DNA of 64,000 bases from Candidatus Pantoea soli (GTDB lineage Bacteria; Pseudomonadota; Gammaproteobacteria; Enterobacterales; Enterobacteriaceae), in contig NZ_CP032702.1 in NCBI RefSeq assembly GCF_007833795.1, forward strand, positions 620,001-684,000. The letters run 5' to 3'. Positions within the stretch are counted from its first letter, which is position 1. The number at the start of each line of letters is the position of its first letter. Below are positions 15,158-23,947 of the stretch, piece after piece. The notes under the pieces were generated by a model. That model worked only from the letters and a program-made list of their open reading frames with translations, was not told the DNA's origin and searched no databases. A program made the position numbers and the translations under genes.

Positions 15158-16825
15158 TTACTTCGCCATACGTTTGTATTTGATACGCTTTGGCTCCAGC
15201 GCTTCTGCGCCGAGGGTGCGTTTCTTATACTCTTCGTACTCGGTGAAGTTACCTTCGAAGAACTCCACTTTCCCCTCATCCTGATAATCGATGATGTGGG
15301 TAGCAATACGGTCCAGGAACCAGCGGTCGTGCGAGATCACCATGGCACAGCCCGGGAACTCCAGCAGGGCGTTTTCCAGCGCGCGCAGGGTTTCGATGTC
15401 GAGGTCGTTGGTCGGTTCGTCAAGCAGCAGCAGGTTGCCGCCCACCTGCAGCAGTTTGGCCAGGTGCAGACGGCCACGCTCACCGCCGGACAGCTCGCCA
15501 ACGCGTTTGCCCTGATCGGTGCCTTTGAAGTTAAAGCGGCCGACGTAGGCGCGGCTTGGCATTTCGGTGTTGCCAATACGCATGATGTCCTGGCCGCCTG
15601 ACACTTCTTCCCAGACGGTTTTGCTGTTATCCATCGCGTCACGGAACTGATCCACCGACGCCAGCTTAACGGTTTCACCCAGTTCGATGGTGCCGGAATC
15701 CGGTTGTTCCTGACCAGACATCATGCGGAACAGCGTGGATTTACCGGCGCCGTTCGGCCCGATGATGCCGACAATCGCGCCTTTTGGCAGCGAGAACGAC
15801 AGATCGTCAATCAGCACGCGGTCGCCATACGATTTGCTCAGGTTCTTCACTTCCAGCACTTTATCGCCAAGGCGTGCGCCAGGTGGAATGAACAGTTCGT
15901 TGGTTTCGTTACGCTTCTGGTATTCGCTGTTGTTCAGCTCTTCGAAGCGCGCCAGACGGGCTTTGCCTTTGGACTGGCGGCCCTTCGCGCCCTGACGCAC
16001 CCACTCCAGCTCTTTCTCAATGGATTTACGACGGGCGGCTTCCTGTGACGCTTCCTGTGCCAGACGCTGATCTTTCTGCTCCAGCCAGGAAGAGTAGTTG
16101 CCTTCCCATGGAATACCTTCACCACGGTCCAGCTCCAGAATCCAGCCGGCGACGTTATCAAGGAAGTAGCGGTCGTGGGTAATGGCGACCACGGTGCCTT
16201 CGAAGTCGTGCAGGAAGCGTTCCAGCCACGCCACGGATTCGGCATCCAGGTGGTTAGTGGGTTCGTCGAGCAGCAGCATGTCTGGCTTTTCCAGCAGCAG
16301 ACGGCACAGCGCCACGCGGCGGCGTTCACCGCCCGACAGGTTAGCAATTCTGGCATCCCATTCCGGCAGGCGCATGGCATCTGCCGCGCGGTTCAGCTGG
16401 GTTTCCAGGTTATGACCATCGTGTGCCTGGATAATCTCTTCCAGACGCCCCTGCTCAGCGGCCAGCTTATCGAAATCGGCGTCCGGATCGGCATACAGCG
16501 CATAGACTTCATCCAGACGCTTCAGGGCACCCACCACTTCAGAAACGGCTTCTTCAACCGATTCACGCACGGTGTGTTCCGGGTTCAGCTGCGGCTCCTG
16601 CGGCAGATAGCCCACTTTAATGCCCGGCTGCGGGCGGGCTTCCCCTTCGATGTCTTTATCGATGCCGGCCATGATGCGCAGCAGGGTTGATTTACCCGCG
16701 CCGTTCAGGCCGAGGACACCGATTTTTGCTCCCGGGAAGAAGCTAAGGGAAATGTTCTTCAGAATGTGACGCTTCGGCGGAACCACTTTGCCGACGCGAT
16801 GCATGCTATAGACGAATTGAGCCAC
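15158..16825 (-). CDS. ettA: energy-dependent translational throttle protein EttA (ABC-F)
   Basis: A 555-residue soluble ABC-F protein with two ATPase cassettes: Walker A GLNGAGKST and GPNGAGKST, signature LSGGERRR and LSGGERGR, and the basic inter-domain linker (RQSKGKARLARF). It binds the ribosomal E site and gates the first peptide bond according to ATP/ADP. Length equals E. coli EttA exactly. The start is GTG (complement of 16823-16825). In E. coli slt comes next upstream; here a ~14.6-kb accessory block separates them. Confidence 0.97.
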   Translation of the reverse strand: MAQFVYSMHRVGKVVPPKRHILKNISLSFFPGAKIGVLGLNGAGKSTLLRIMAGIDKDIEGEARPQPGIKVGYLPQEPQLNPEHTVRESVEEAVSEVVGALKRLDEVYALYADPDADFDKLAAEQGRLEEIIQAHDGHNLETQLNRAADAMRLPEWDARIANLSGGERRRVALCRLLLEKPDMLLLDEPTNHLDAESVAWLERFLHDFEGTVVAITHDRYFLDNVAGWILELDRGEGIPWEGNYSSWLEQKDQRLAQEASQEAARRKSIEKELEWVRQGAKGRQSKGKARLARFEELNNSEYQKRNETNELFIPPGARLGDKVLEVKNLSKSYGDRVLIDDLSFSLPKGAIVGIIGPNGAGKSTLFRMMSGQEQPDSGTIELGETVKLASVDQFRDAMDNSKTVWEEVSGGQDIMRIGNTEMPSRAYVGRFNFKGTDQGKRVGELSGGERGRLHLAKLLQVGGNLLLLDEPTNDLDIETLRALENALLEFPGCAMVISHDRWFLDRIATHIIDYQDEGKVEFFEGNFTEYEEYKKRTLGAEALEPKRIKYKRMAK

Positions 16826-16937
16826 GTTGTAATGAGCCTCTTGGTCTGTGAGTAGTGGAACGTCAGATGCTGAAGTTTAGCGGTTTTCCCCGGCTAATCA
16901 CAGCCTGACGCACGTTTGGTGGCGTTTCGGGGGCGCG

Positions 16938-17702
16938 TCAGGGCAGGAGCAGCAGCAGCGCGTGCTGCGCCAGCCACGTCTGCAGGGCGGCGTCCGGGGC
17001 GCTGTCGCTCACCAGTAAATCAAAACGGTGCAGCTCCGCGATGCGGGCCGGCAACACTTTGCCGTATTTGCTGCTGTCCGCCACCAGCACGCAGCGGCGC
17101 GCGCGCAGCATGGCGTGATGCTTCATCGCTAACTCATTGAGGTTGTAGCAGGTCGCGCCCTGTTGGGCATCGATGCCCGCTGCCGAGATAAACGCCAGCG
17201 TCGGGCAGAGGTGATCCAGCACCGAGTGGCTGCCAATCGGCGTGAACAGCGCGTTATCGGCGTGAAACTCCCCGCCGTTCAGAATCACGTTGCAGGCCGG
17301 TTTCTCTTTCAGCGCCAGAAAGGTATTCATGGCGCAGCAGATGGCGGTAAACGGCAATGTCTCCGGGATGGCATCAATGATGTACGGCAGCGTGGTGCCG
17401 CAGTCAAAAAACACCGTGTCATTTTCGCTGATCAAGCCAGCCGCTGCCGCGGCCAGGCGCTGTTTGCGGGCGGCATTCTGCCCGTGTTGATCGGAAATGA
17501 AGTAGTGCCCAACGTGGTGCCGGGGATCGCTGACGATGTAGCCACCCAGCAGCACCACCGCGGAAGCCGGTTCGGAGAGATCGCGGCGAATGGTCATTTC
17601 CGATACGCCAAGCAGCCGCGCCGCGTCTTTCAGGTGCAGTTTATCGGTGCGTTTCAGCGCCTGTGCCAGCTTGTTGATTCGTTCGTCGCGCCGGGTTTCC
17701 AT
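16938..17702 (-). CDS. deoR: deoxyribose operon repressor DeoR
   Basis: The 254-residue protein starts METRRDERINKLAQ and has the DeoR-family helix-turn-helix (LLGVSEMTIRRDL, about 30-42), VVLLGGYIV, and the effector domain with FFDCGTT, GGEFHADNA and SAAGID. It resembles E. coli DeoR (252 residues) throughout, rather than other DeoR-family paralogs. DeoR represses nucleoside catabolism genes and responds to deoxyribose-5-phosphate. In E. coli deoR lies elsewhere in the chromosome, so its location beside ettA is notable. It is divergent from the chemoreceptor gene. Confidence 0.88.
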   Translation of the reverse strand: METRRDERINKLAQALKRTDKLHLKDAARLLGVSEMTIRRDLSEPASAVVLLGGYIVSDPRHHVGHYFISDQHGQNAARKQRLAAAAAGLISENDTVFFDCGTTLPYIIDAIPETLPFTAICCAMNTFLALKEKPACNVILNGGEFHADNALFTPIGSHSVLDHLCPTLAFISAAGIDAQQGATCYNLNELAMKHHAMLRARRCVLVADSSKYGKVLPARIAELHRFDLLVSDSAPDAALQTWLAQHALLLLLP

Positions 17703-18068
17703 GGGCCTCTCAGGATGGGAAGTAGGTGAACTCGCCGCCGCCGGTTGTCACTGCGGGCAGGCGAAAACCCTCAAATCACAACAACAGCGCACGGGAATCA
17801 CGACAAATCTCACAGTTTTTAATAAGTTGCGATTCAGCCGTCAGGCTGGATTTGATATTACCCGCATTAAGATCGCCCCGCAAACTTCCTGCGTCGCCGC
17901 GCTATTGCGCGCAGGCGCAGCGAAGGGTGCCCGCCGGCAGGGCTGGTCACGGCGCACTGTCACAAAACTGTCACGTAAAAACCACGGTTTCCGCGTAAAG
18001 CCGCGCGTCGGCCGGGTCGATAACCTGGGTGACACTTGTCACATTTTCCATTACCAGGGTTCAGATTG
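17703..18068. other. deoR / chemoreceptor divergent intergenic region
   Basis: About 366 bp with no gene. It holds a tandem ACTGTCAC direct repeat near 17957-17974 and the sigma-28-like promoter described separately. No further structure is firmly supported. Confidence 0.5.
17996..18023 (+). promoter_or_regulatory. candidate sigma-28 (FliA) promoter of chemoreceptor gene
   Basis: TAAA (17996-17999) and GTCGATAA (18016-18023) match the FliA consensus TAAA / GCCGATAA in 11 of 12 positions. The spacer is 16 nt against the usual 15. Located 45 bp before the receptor ATG, as for flagellar class III genes. Confidence 0.55.
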
Positions 18069-19655
18069 ATGAAGCTAAATCATTTTAAAATCGGCCAGCG
18101 GCTGGGGTTTCTCGCCACGCTGTTACTCTTCGCGACCCTGCTGATGGGGTTGCATGGCCTGCAGGTTAACCAGCAGGCGCTGGCTAATAACCAGCAGGTC
18201 ATGGCACGCGAGATCCTGATCGCGCAAAGCATTGATACGGCCCGCAGCGCGCAGGTGCAGTTCAAGATTCAGGTGCAGGAGTGGAAAAATACCCTGCTGC
18301 GCGGCACCCAGGGGGAAGAGGTCTTCAATAAATATAAAAAGGCGTTTCTGCAGGAGAGTCAGAAAACGCAGGCGCTGCTGAACCAGCTGAGCCAGATTCA
18401 GCGGGCGCTGGGCCTGCCGGATGCGCCGGTAGAGCAGGCGCGTACGGTGCATGCCGGACTGGAACATCAGTATCTGGCGGCGCTGGCCAGCTACGATATT
18501 CGGGATATCGCCAGTGCCGCGCGCGTGGATCATCTGGTCACCGGTATCGATCGCGCGCCTGTGCAGCAGATCGATGCGCTGGTCACGGCAACGCTGCAGC
18601 GTGCGCAGCAGATGCATCAGGCGATCGAAGCCAGCAACCTGGCGCACTACCATAAAACCCGGCTGCTACTGTTGATCGCCATGGCCTGTATTCTGCTGGT
18701 GGGCGCTGCCATCACAGCCTGGCTGATTCAGAGCATCACCCGACCGCTGAAGCAGGCCATCAGCGTGGCCAAAACCGTGGCGGCAGGCGATCTTCGCACC
18801 CATATTCACGTCTCCGGGCGTGATGAAACCGCCCAGCTGATGGCCGCGCTGCAGGAGATGAATCATAACCTGACGCGTATTGTTACCGGCGTGCGCAGCG
18901 GCACTGACGCCATTGCCGATACCACCGGCCAGGTAGCGCACGGCAGCCGCGAGCTGTCAGCCCGTAACGAAGCGCAGGCCAGCGCGCTGGAGCAGACCGC
19001 TGCCTCCATGGAGCAGCTGACCTCAGTGGTGAAAAACAATGCGGAAAACGCACGACACGCCAGTGAGATTGCGCGTGATACCCGTGAGCGCGCCGGCGAC
19101 GGCGGTGCCGTGGTGGAAAAAGTGGTGGTGGCAATGGACGAGATCCATCAGTTCTCGCGGGAAATTAACGAGATTGTCACGGTGATCGACGGTATTGCCT
19201 TCCAGACCAACATTCTGGCGCTCAACGCAGCGGTTGAAGCGGCACGTGCCGGCAATGACGGACGGGGTTTTGCCGTAGTGGCTTCGGAAGTGCGTGCGCT
19301 GGCCCAGCGTTCCGCCGCCGCCGCCCGCGATATTCGCGGCCTGACCGATCGTTCGGTGAACCTGATCGCACAGGGCAATGCGCTGGTAAAAGGGGCGGGA
19401 AGCTCTATGCAGGAGATCGTCAGCAGCGTCCGGCAGCTGTGTGAGCTGATGGAGAACATCTCCGCGGCCAGCCTCGAACAGAGCGCGGGCATCGAACAGG
19501 TTAACCTGGCGGTGACGCACATGGATGCGGCGACACAGCAAAACGCCACGCTGTCGCAGCAGTCAGCGCAGGCGGCGCGCGCGCTGGATCAGCAGGTGGG
19601 GGCGCTGATGGAAAACATCAGCGTCTTCCGGCTGGAGACGCAGGGCGCATCCTGA
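18069..19655 (+). CDS. methyl-accepting chemotaxis protein
   Basis: A 528-residue receptor with TM1 (about 13-31), a helical periplasmic ligand domain (about 35-195), TM2 (199-220), a HAMP segment and a methylation/signalling domain with the conserved hairpin tip (IDGIAFQTNILALNAA). Start chosen at ATG 18069; the in-frame TTG 33 bp upstream lies within the promoter-leader. It lacks the C-terminal NWETF-type pentapeptide that tethers CheR and CheB in Tar and Tsr, ending ...RLETQGAS, so it probably depends on other receptors for adaptation. Ligand unknown; it is convergent with the urea importer operon, so a link to urea or amides is only a guess. Confidence 0.93.
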   Translation: MKLNHFKIGQRLGFLATLLLFATLLMGLHGLQVNQQALANNQQVMAREILIAQSIDTARSAQVQFKIQVQEWKNTLLRGTQGEEVFNKYKKAFLQESQKTQALLNQLSQIQRALGLPDAPVEQARTVHAGLEHQYLAALASYDIRDIASAARVDHLVTGIDRAPVQQIDALVTATLQRAQQMHQAIEASNLAHYHKTRLLLLIAMACILLVGAAITAWLIQSITRPLKQAISVAKTVAAGDLRTHIHVSGRDETAQLMAALQEMNHNLTRIVTGVRSGTDAIADTTGQVAHGSRELSARNEAQASALEQTAASMEQLTSVVKNNAENARHASEIARDTRERAGDGGAVVEKVVVAMDEIHQFSREINEIVTVIDGIAFQTNILALNAAVEAARAGNDGRGFAVVASEVRALAQRSAAAARDIRGLTDRSVNLIAQGNALVKGAGSSMQEIVSSVRQLCELMENISAASLEQSAGIEQVNLAVTHMDAATQQNATLSQQSAQAARALDQQVGALMENISVFRLETQGAS

Positions 19656-19661
19656 TCGCTG

Positions 19662-19681
19662 CGGGGGCGTGACCGCCCCCG
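19662..19681. terminator. GC-rich hairpin between convergent receptor gene and urtE
   Basis: GGGGGCG (19663-19669), loop TGAC, CGCCCCC (19674-19680). No T-run on either side, so terminator function is tentative, but it sits exactly in the 30-bp gap between the two stop codons. Confidence 0.5.
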
Positions 19682-19685
19682 TCAG

Positions 19686-20384
19686 TCAAATGGCCACCAG
19701 ACCGCGCACGCCGTCTGCGTCCATATTCGCCCCGGCTCCGCGCAGCACGATCTCGCCGCGCGACATCACCAGATAGCGGTCGGCCAGTTCAGCGGCAAAA
19801 TCGTAAAACTGCTCCACCAGCAGGATCGCCATGTCGCCGCGCTGCGCCAGCTGTCTGATCACCGCGCCGATCTCTTTGATCACCGACGGCTGGATCCCCT
19901 CCGTGGGCTCATCGAGGATCAGCAGCTGCGGCCGGCAGGCCAGCGCCCGGCCGATCGCCAGCTGCTGCTGCTGCCCGCCGGAGAGATCGCCGCCGCGTCG
20001 CGCACGCATCTCATGTAATACCGGAAACAGCTGATAAATTTCGTCCGGAACGCTTTTCGCGGCGGCACCGTGAAAACGCGCCAGTCCCATCAGCAGATTT
20101 TCTTCCACCGTCAGGCGTGGAAAAATCTCGCGCCCCTGCGGTACATAAGCGATGCCCGCCTGGACGCGCTGATGCGGTTTGCGGTTGTTGATCACCGCAC
20201 CCTGCCAGCGGATATCACCGGATTTTGCCGGAATCAGCCCCATCAGACACTTCAGCAGCGTGGTTTTTCCTACGCCGTTGCGCCCCAGCAGGCAGGTGAT
20301 TTCACCCGGACAGACGTCAAACGACAGGCCGCGCAGAATATGACTGCCGCCGTAATACTGATTCAGATTGGCTACCTGTAACAT
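19686..20384 (-). CDS. urtE: urea ABC transporter ATP-binding protein UrtE
   Basis: One of two ATPases of the branched-chain-amino-acid-type urea importer. The 232-residue protein has Walker A GRNGVGKTT, the signature LSGGQQQQLAIGRAL, Walker B LLILDEPTEGIQ and a C-terminal GLVAI. Start chosen at ATG 20384 (MLQVANLNQYYGG), one base after the urtD stop; longer in-frame versions have no support. Last gene of the operon. Confidence 0.95.
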   Translation of the reverse strand: MLQVANLNQYYGGSHILRGLSFDVCPGEITCLLGRNGVGKTTLLKCLMGLIPAKSGDIRWQGAVINNRKPHQRVQAGIAYVPQGREIFPRLTVEENLLMGLARFHGAAAKSVPDEIYQLFPVLHEMRARRGGDLSGGQQQQLAIGRALACRPQLLILDEPTEGIQPSVIKEIGAVIRQLAQRGDMAILLVEQFYDFAAELADRYLVMSRGEIVLRGAGANMDADGVRGLVAI

Positions 20385-20385
20385 G

Positions 20386-21177
20386 TCAGCGCCCCAGATA
20401 AACGTCGATAACCTGTTCGTTGGCCTGCACCTCGCGCAACGATCCCTCCGCCAGCACCCGGCCCTGATGCAGCACGGTGACGTGGTCAGCAATGGTTTCC
20501 ACAAAGCCCATGTCATGCTCTACCACCATCAGCGAATGCTGGCCGGCAAGGCTGCGAAACAGTTCGGCGGTCCAGGCGGTTTCCGCATCGGTCATGCCCG
20601 CGGCCGGCTCGTCAAGCAGCAGCAGGTGCGGATCCTGCACCAGCAGCATGCCGATCTCCAGAAACTGCTTTTGTCCGTGCGACAGCGATCCGGCGCGGCG
20701 CTGACGTTCACCGCCCAGGCGCAGCTGCTTCAGCACCTCATCAATGCGATCGCGCTGCGCGCTGCGCAGACGGGTACGCAGGCTGGCCCAGACCGATTTG
20801 TCGTTTTTCAGCGCGATTTCCAGGTTTTCAAACACCGTGAGCGCTTCAAACACCGTAGGTTTCTGGAATTTGCGCCCGATGCCTGCCCGGGCGATCTCCA
20901 CCGGCGACAGAGTCCGCAGATCGATATTCTGGTCATAGATCACCTGGCCGCTATCAGGACGGGTTTTGCCGGTGATCACGTCCATCAGGGTGGTTTTACC
21001 GGCACCGTTCGGGCCGATGATGCAGCGCAGTTCGCCCGCGCCAATCTGCAGTGACAGATCGGTCAGCGCCCGGAAGCCGTCAAACGAGACGGTGATCTTC
21101 TCCAGCTGCAGCACTGGATCGGCCTGGCGGCGGTGGCGATCCGCCGGGTGAGGTTGGGTAAACAGGGAATCAGTCAT
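20386..21177 (-). CDS. urtD: urea ABC transporter ATP-binding protein UrtD
   Basis: The 263-residue second ATPase, with Walker A GPNGAGKTTL, the UrtD-typical signature LSHGQKQFLEIGMLL and Walker B LLLLDEPAAGM. Start at ATG 21177, which overlaps the urtC stop by 8 bp (ATGACTGA), implying translational coupling. The first ~25 residues (MTDSLFTQPH...) are a variable linker before VLQLEKITVSF. Confidence 0.95.
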   Translation of the reverse strand: MTDSLFTQPHPADRHRRQADPVLQLEKITVSFDGFRALTDLSLQIGAGELRCIIGPNGAGKTTLMDVITGKTRPDSGQVIYDQNIDLRTLSPVEIARAGIGRKFQKPTVFEALTVFENLEIALKNDKSVWASLRTRLRSAQRDRIDEVLKQLRLGGERQRRAGSLSHGQKQFLEIGMLLVQDPHLLLLDEPAAGMTDAETAWTAELFRSLAGQHSLMVVEHDMGFVETIADHVTVLHQGRVLAEGSLREVQANEQVIDVYLGR

Positions 21178-22246
21178 CACGCCTCCGGCGCAGCAGGCCA
21201 ATCACGCCACGCGGCAGAAACAGCGTGACCAGAATAAATAGCAGGCCGGGGAAAAACAGCCAGTATTCGGGAAACGCCACGGTGAACCAGCTTTTGGCAC
21301 CGTTGACGATGACCGCACCGAGCAGCGGGCCGACCAGCGTGCCGCGTCCGCCCAGCGCCACCCAGATAGCGGCTTCAATCGAGTTGGTGGGCGACATCTC
21401 GCCGGGGTTGATGATGCCTACCTGCGGCACATAGAGCGCGCCTGCCAGCCCGCACAGCACCGCGGACAGGGTCCAGACAAACAGTTTGAACCCCTTTGGG
21501 TCGTAGCCGACAAACATCAGGCGGCTCTCGGCGTCGCGCACCGCGGTCAGCACGCGGCCAAAGCGGCTGCGTGCCAGCGCGAAGCCCAGTGCCAGGCTTG
21601 CCAGCAGCAGCAGCACGGTAGCAATAAACAGCGCAATCCGCGTGCCGGTGGCGGTGATGCTAAAGCCCAGCAGCGTGGTAAAGCCGGTGAAGCCGTTGTT
21701 GCCACCGAAGCCGGTTTCGTTGCGGAAAAACAGCAGCATACTGGCGTAGGTCAGCGCCTGCGTCATGATGGAGAAGTACACCCCTTTGATGCGTGAGCGA
21801 AAGGCAAGGAAGCCAAACAGCAGCGCCAGCAGGCCCGGCACCAGCACAACCAGGCACAGCGCCCAGGCGAAGTGCTGTGTTCCGGCCCAGAACCACGGCA
21901 GTCTGTCCCATGACAGGAAAGACATAAACGCCGGCAGGCCATCGCCGGCGGCCTGGCGCATCAGGTACATGCCCATGGCATAGCCGCCCAGCGCAAAAAA
22001 CAGCCCGTGGCCGAGCGACAGCAGCCCGGCATAGCCCCACACCAGGTCCAGCGCCACCGCGACAATCGCATAGCAGAGGATTTTCCCCACCAGCGTCAGC
22101 GTCCAGGCAGAGATCGCCAGCGGATGAGTGGCGGGCAGCAGGGCGCAGAAGGGCAGCGCCAGCAGCAGAAGGATCAGCGCGGCACCCAGGCTGCGGCTGA
22201 GAAGCGGCGCTTTGCGCACCGCGCGTAAAGTCAGTGGCTGGCTCAT
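21170..22246 (-). CDS. urtC: urea ABC transporter permease UrtC
   Basis: A 358-residue LivM-like permease with about ten hydrophobic segments, among them ILCYAIVAVALDLVWGYAGL and LGHGLFFALGGYAMG, and the family sequence WVALGGRGTLVGPLLGA. It forms the inner-membrane channel with UrtB. The start ATG shares one base with the urtB stop (TGATG). Confidence 0.94.
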   Translation of the reverse strand: MSQPLTLRAVRKAPLLSRSLGAALILLLLALPFCALLPATHPLAISAWTLTLVGKILCYAIVAVALDLVWGYAGLLSLGHGLFFALGGYAMGMYLMRQAAGDGLPAFMSFLSWDRLPWFWAGTQHFAWALCLVVLVPGLLALLFGFLAFRSRIKGVYFSIMTQALTYASMLLFFRNETGFGGNNGFTGFTTLLGFSITATGTRIALFIATVLLLLASLALGFALARSRFGRVLTAVRDAESRLMFVGYDPKGFKLFVWTLSAVLCGLAGALYVPQVGIINPGEMSPTNSIEAAIWVALGGRGTLVGPLLGAVIVNGAKSWFTVAFPEYWLFFPGLLFILVTLFLPRGVIGLLRRRRDD

Positions 22247-23811
22247 CAGTCAGCGATCCTCCCTTTAACGGCGAACAGCCCCTGCGGACGTTTCTGGATA
22301 AACAGGACGATCAGCATCAGGATCAGGATCTTGCCCAGCACCGCGCCGATCTGGGGCTCCAGCACTTTACTGAGAATGCCCAGCCCCAGCGCGGCCACCA
22401 CCGTCCCGGCCAGCTGTCCGACGCCACCCAGCACCACCACCAGGAAAGAGTCAATGATATAACCCTGGCCGAGTTCGGGACCGACATTGCCAAGCTGCGA
22501 CAGCGCCACGCCGCCGAGTCCGGCAATGCCGGATCCCAGGCCAAATGCCAGCATATCGATGCGGCCGGTGGGCACGCCGCAGCACGCTGCCATGGCCCGG
22601 TTTTGCGTGACGGCGCGCACGTTAAGGCCGAGGCGGGTTTTATTGAGCAGCAGCCAGGTAAGGGCCAGCACCGCCAGCACGAACAGGATCACGACAACGC
22701 GGTTATAGGGCAGCACCAGGTTCGGCAGCAGCTGCCAGCCACCAGAGAGCCAGGGCGGATTGGCGACTTCCAGATTTTGTGCGCCAAACAGCATGCGCAC
22801 CAGCTGAATCAGCATCAGGCTGATGCCCCAGGTGGCAAGCAGGGTCTCCAGCGGGCGGCCATACAGATGGCGAATCAGGGTGCGTTCCAGCAGCATGCCG
22901 ACCGTGGCGGTCACGGCAAACGCCACCGGCAACGCCAGCAGTGGATACCAGGCCAGCCACTGCGGCGCGAACTGCTGGAACAGATTCTGGACCAGCCAGG
23001 TGGCATACGCGCCCAGCATCAGCATCTCGCCGTGCGCCATATTGATTACCCCCAGCAGACCGTAAGTGATCGCCAGCCCCAGCGCCGCCAGCAGCAGAAT
23101 AGAGCCCAGTGACAGGCCGCTGAAAGCCTGGCCGAGCAGATCGCCCCACATCAGGCGCTGTTTAAGCTGCTGCAGGCTGGCGGCCGCGGCGGCGCGCACG
23201 CGGGCGTCAGGTTCGTTGCTGGCCTCGGTTAAGCGGCTCAGGCTGGCCTGCATTGCCGGATCGCCCGAGGCGCCGAGCAGCGTGACCGCCTGCAGCCGCA
23301 CAGCGGCATCGGCGCTGGCCAGCTGCAGGCTGGCGGCCGCCAGCGTGAGCACGGCGCGAACCTGGCTGTCCGGTTCACTGGCCAGGCGCTGTGCAATCAG
23401 CGGCAGCTGATCCGGTGCGGCGTCGTTTTGCAGCTGGCGGGCGGCGCGCAGGCGGAGAGCGGCATCGCTGCTCACCAGCTGATGCGCGGCCAGCGCACTT
23501 GCCACCAGCCCGCGCAGGCGATTGTTCATAAAGAGTTTGCGTGTCGCGCCATCCGGCGCGCGGGCGCTGTCGAGCGGAATCAGTTGATCATTCTGTCTGC
23601 TGAACGGCTGCTGGTGGCGGTCGGTCACCACGGTTTCATCACGCAGCGCCTGCAGCAGCGGCAGACGGTGCGCGTCAGGGGCGGCGGCCCACTGCTGCAG
23701 CAGGGCTGCCTGCCGGGTGCGGCTGGCCGCTGCGAAATCTGCGCCGTCACCCGCCTGCGTCAGCCAGGGCAGTAGCAGCAGCAGACAGCTGAGAAGAGGG
23801 CGGAATGTCAT
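22246..23811 (-). CDS. urtB: urea ABC transporter permease UrtB
   Basis: A 521-residue protein. Residues ~1-21 are a signal sequence, followed by a ~220-residue helical, Ala-rich region (repeated LQL-A-ADAAVRL-type units resembling HEAT repeats) characteristic of UrtB. The LivH-like permease follows (LGLAITYGLLGVINMAHGE, DSFLVVVLGGVGQLAG). Start at ATG 23811; a longer version would read through the leader. Partner of UrtC. Confidence 0.94.
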   Translation of the reverse strand: MTFRPLLSCLLLLLPWLTQAGDGADFAAASRTRQAALLQQWAAAPDAHRLPLLQALRDETVVTDRHQQPFSRQNDQLIPLDSARAPDGATRKLFMNNRLRGLVASALAAHQLVSSDAALRLRAARQLQNDAAPDQLPLIAQRLASEPDSQVRAVLTLAAASLQLASADAAVRLQAVTLLGASGDPAMQASLSRLTEASNEPDARVRAAAAASLQQLKQRLMWGDLLGQAFSGLSLGSILLLAALGLAITYGLLGVINMAHGEMLMLGAYATWLVQNLFQQFAPQWLAWYPLLALPVAFAVTATVGMLLERTLIRHLYGRPLETLLATWGISLMLIQLVRMLFGAQNLEVANPPWLSGGWQLLPNLVLPYNRVVVILFVLAVLALTWLLLNKTRLGLNVRAVTQNRAMAACCGVPTGRIDMLAFGLGSGIAGLGGVALSQLGNVGPELGQGYIIDSFLVVVLGGVGQLAGTVVAALGLGILSKVLEPQIGAVLGKILILMLIVLFIQKRPQGLFAVKGRIAD

Positions 23812-23905
23812 GGTGTCATCCTGTATGCGGTTAATGTCAGATGCGGATCTTTTCTTACCGGCAGGGCGCTGACGCAGCCCTGAAGCACACGCACGCGGCG
23901 GCGGC

Positions 23906-23933
23906 ATGGCTCCCGCCGGGCGCGGGGAGCCAT
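23906..23933 (-). promoter_or_regulatory. intercistronic hairpin between urtA and urtB
   Basis: ATGGCTCCC (23906-23914) and GGGAGCCAT (23925-23933) are perfect 9-bp arms with a 10-base GC-rich loop, in the 136-bp gap after urtA. No T-run follows in the direction of transcription. Such hairpins after a binding-protein gene usually protect the upstream mRNA, allowing more UrtA than permease; that function here is inference. Confidence 0.55.
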
Positions 23934-23947
23934 CGTGCCTTATTGCC

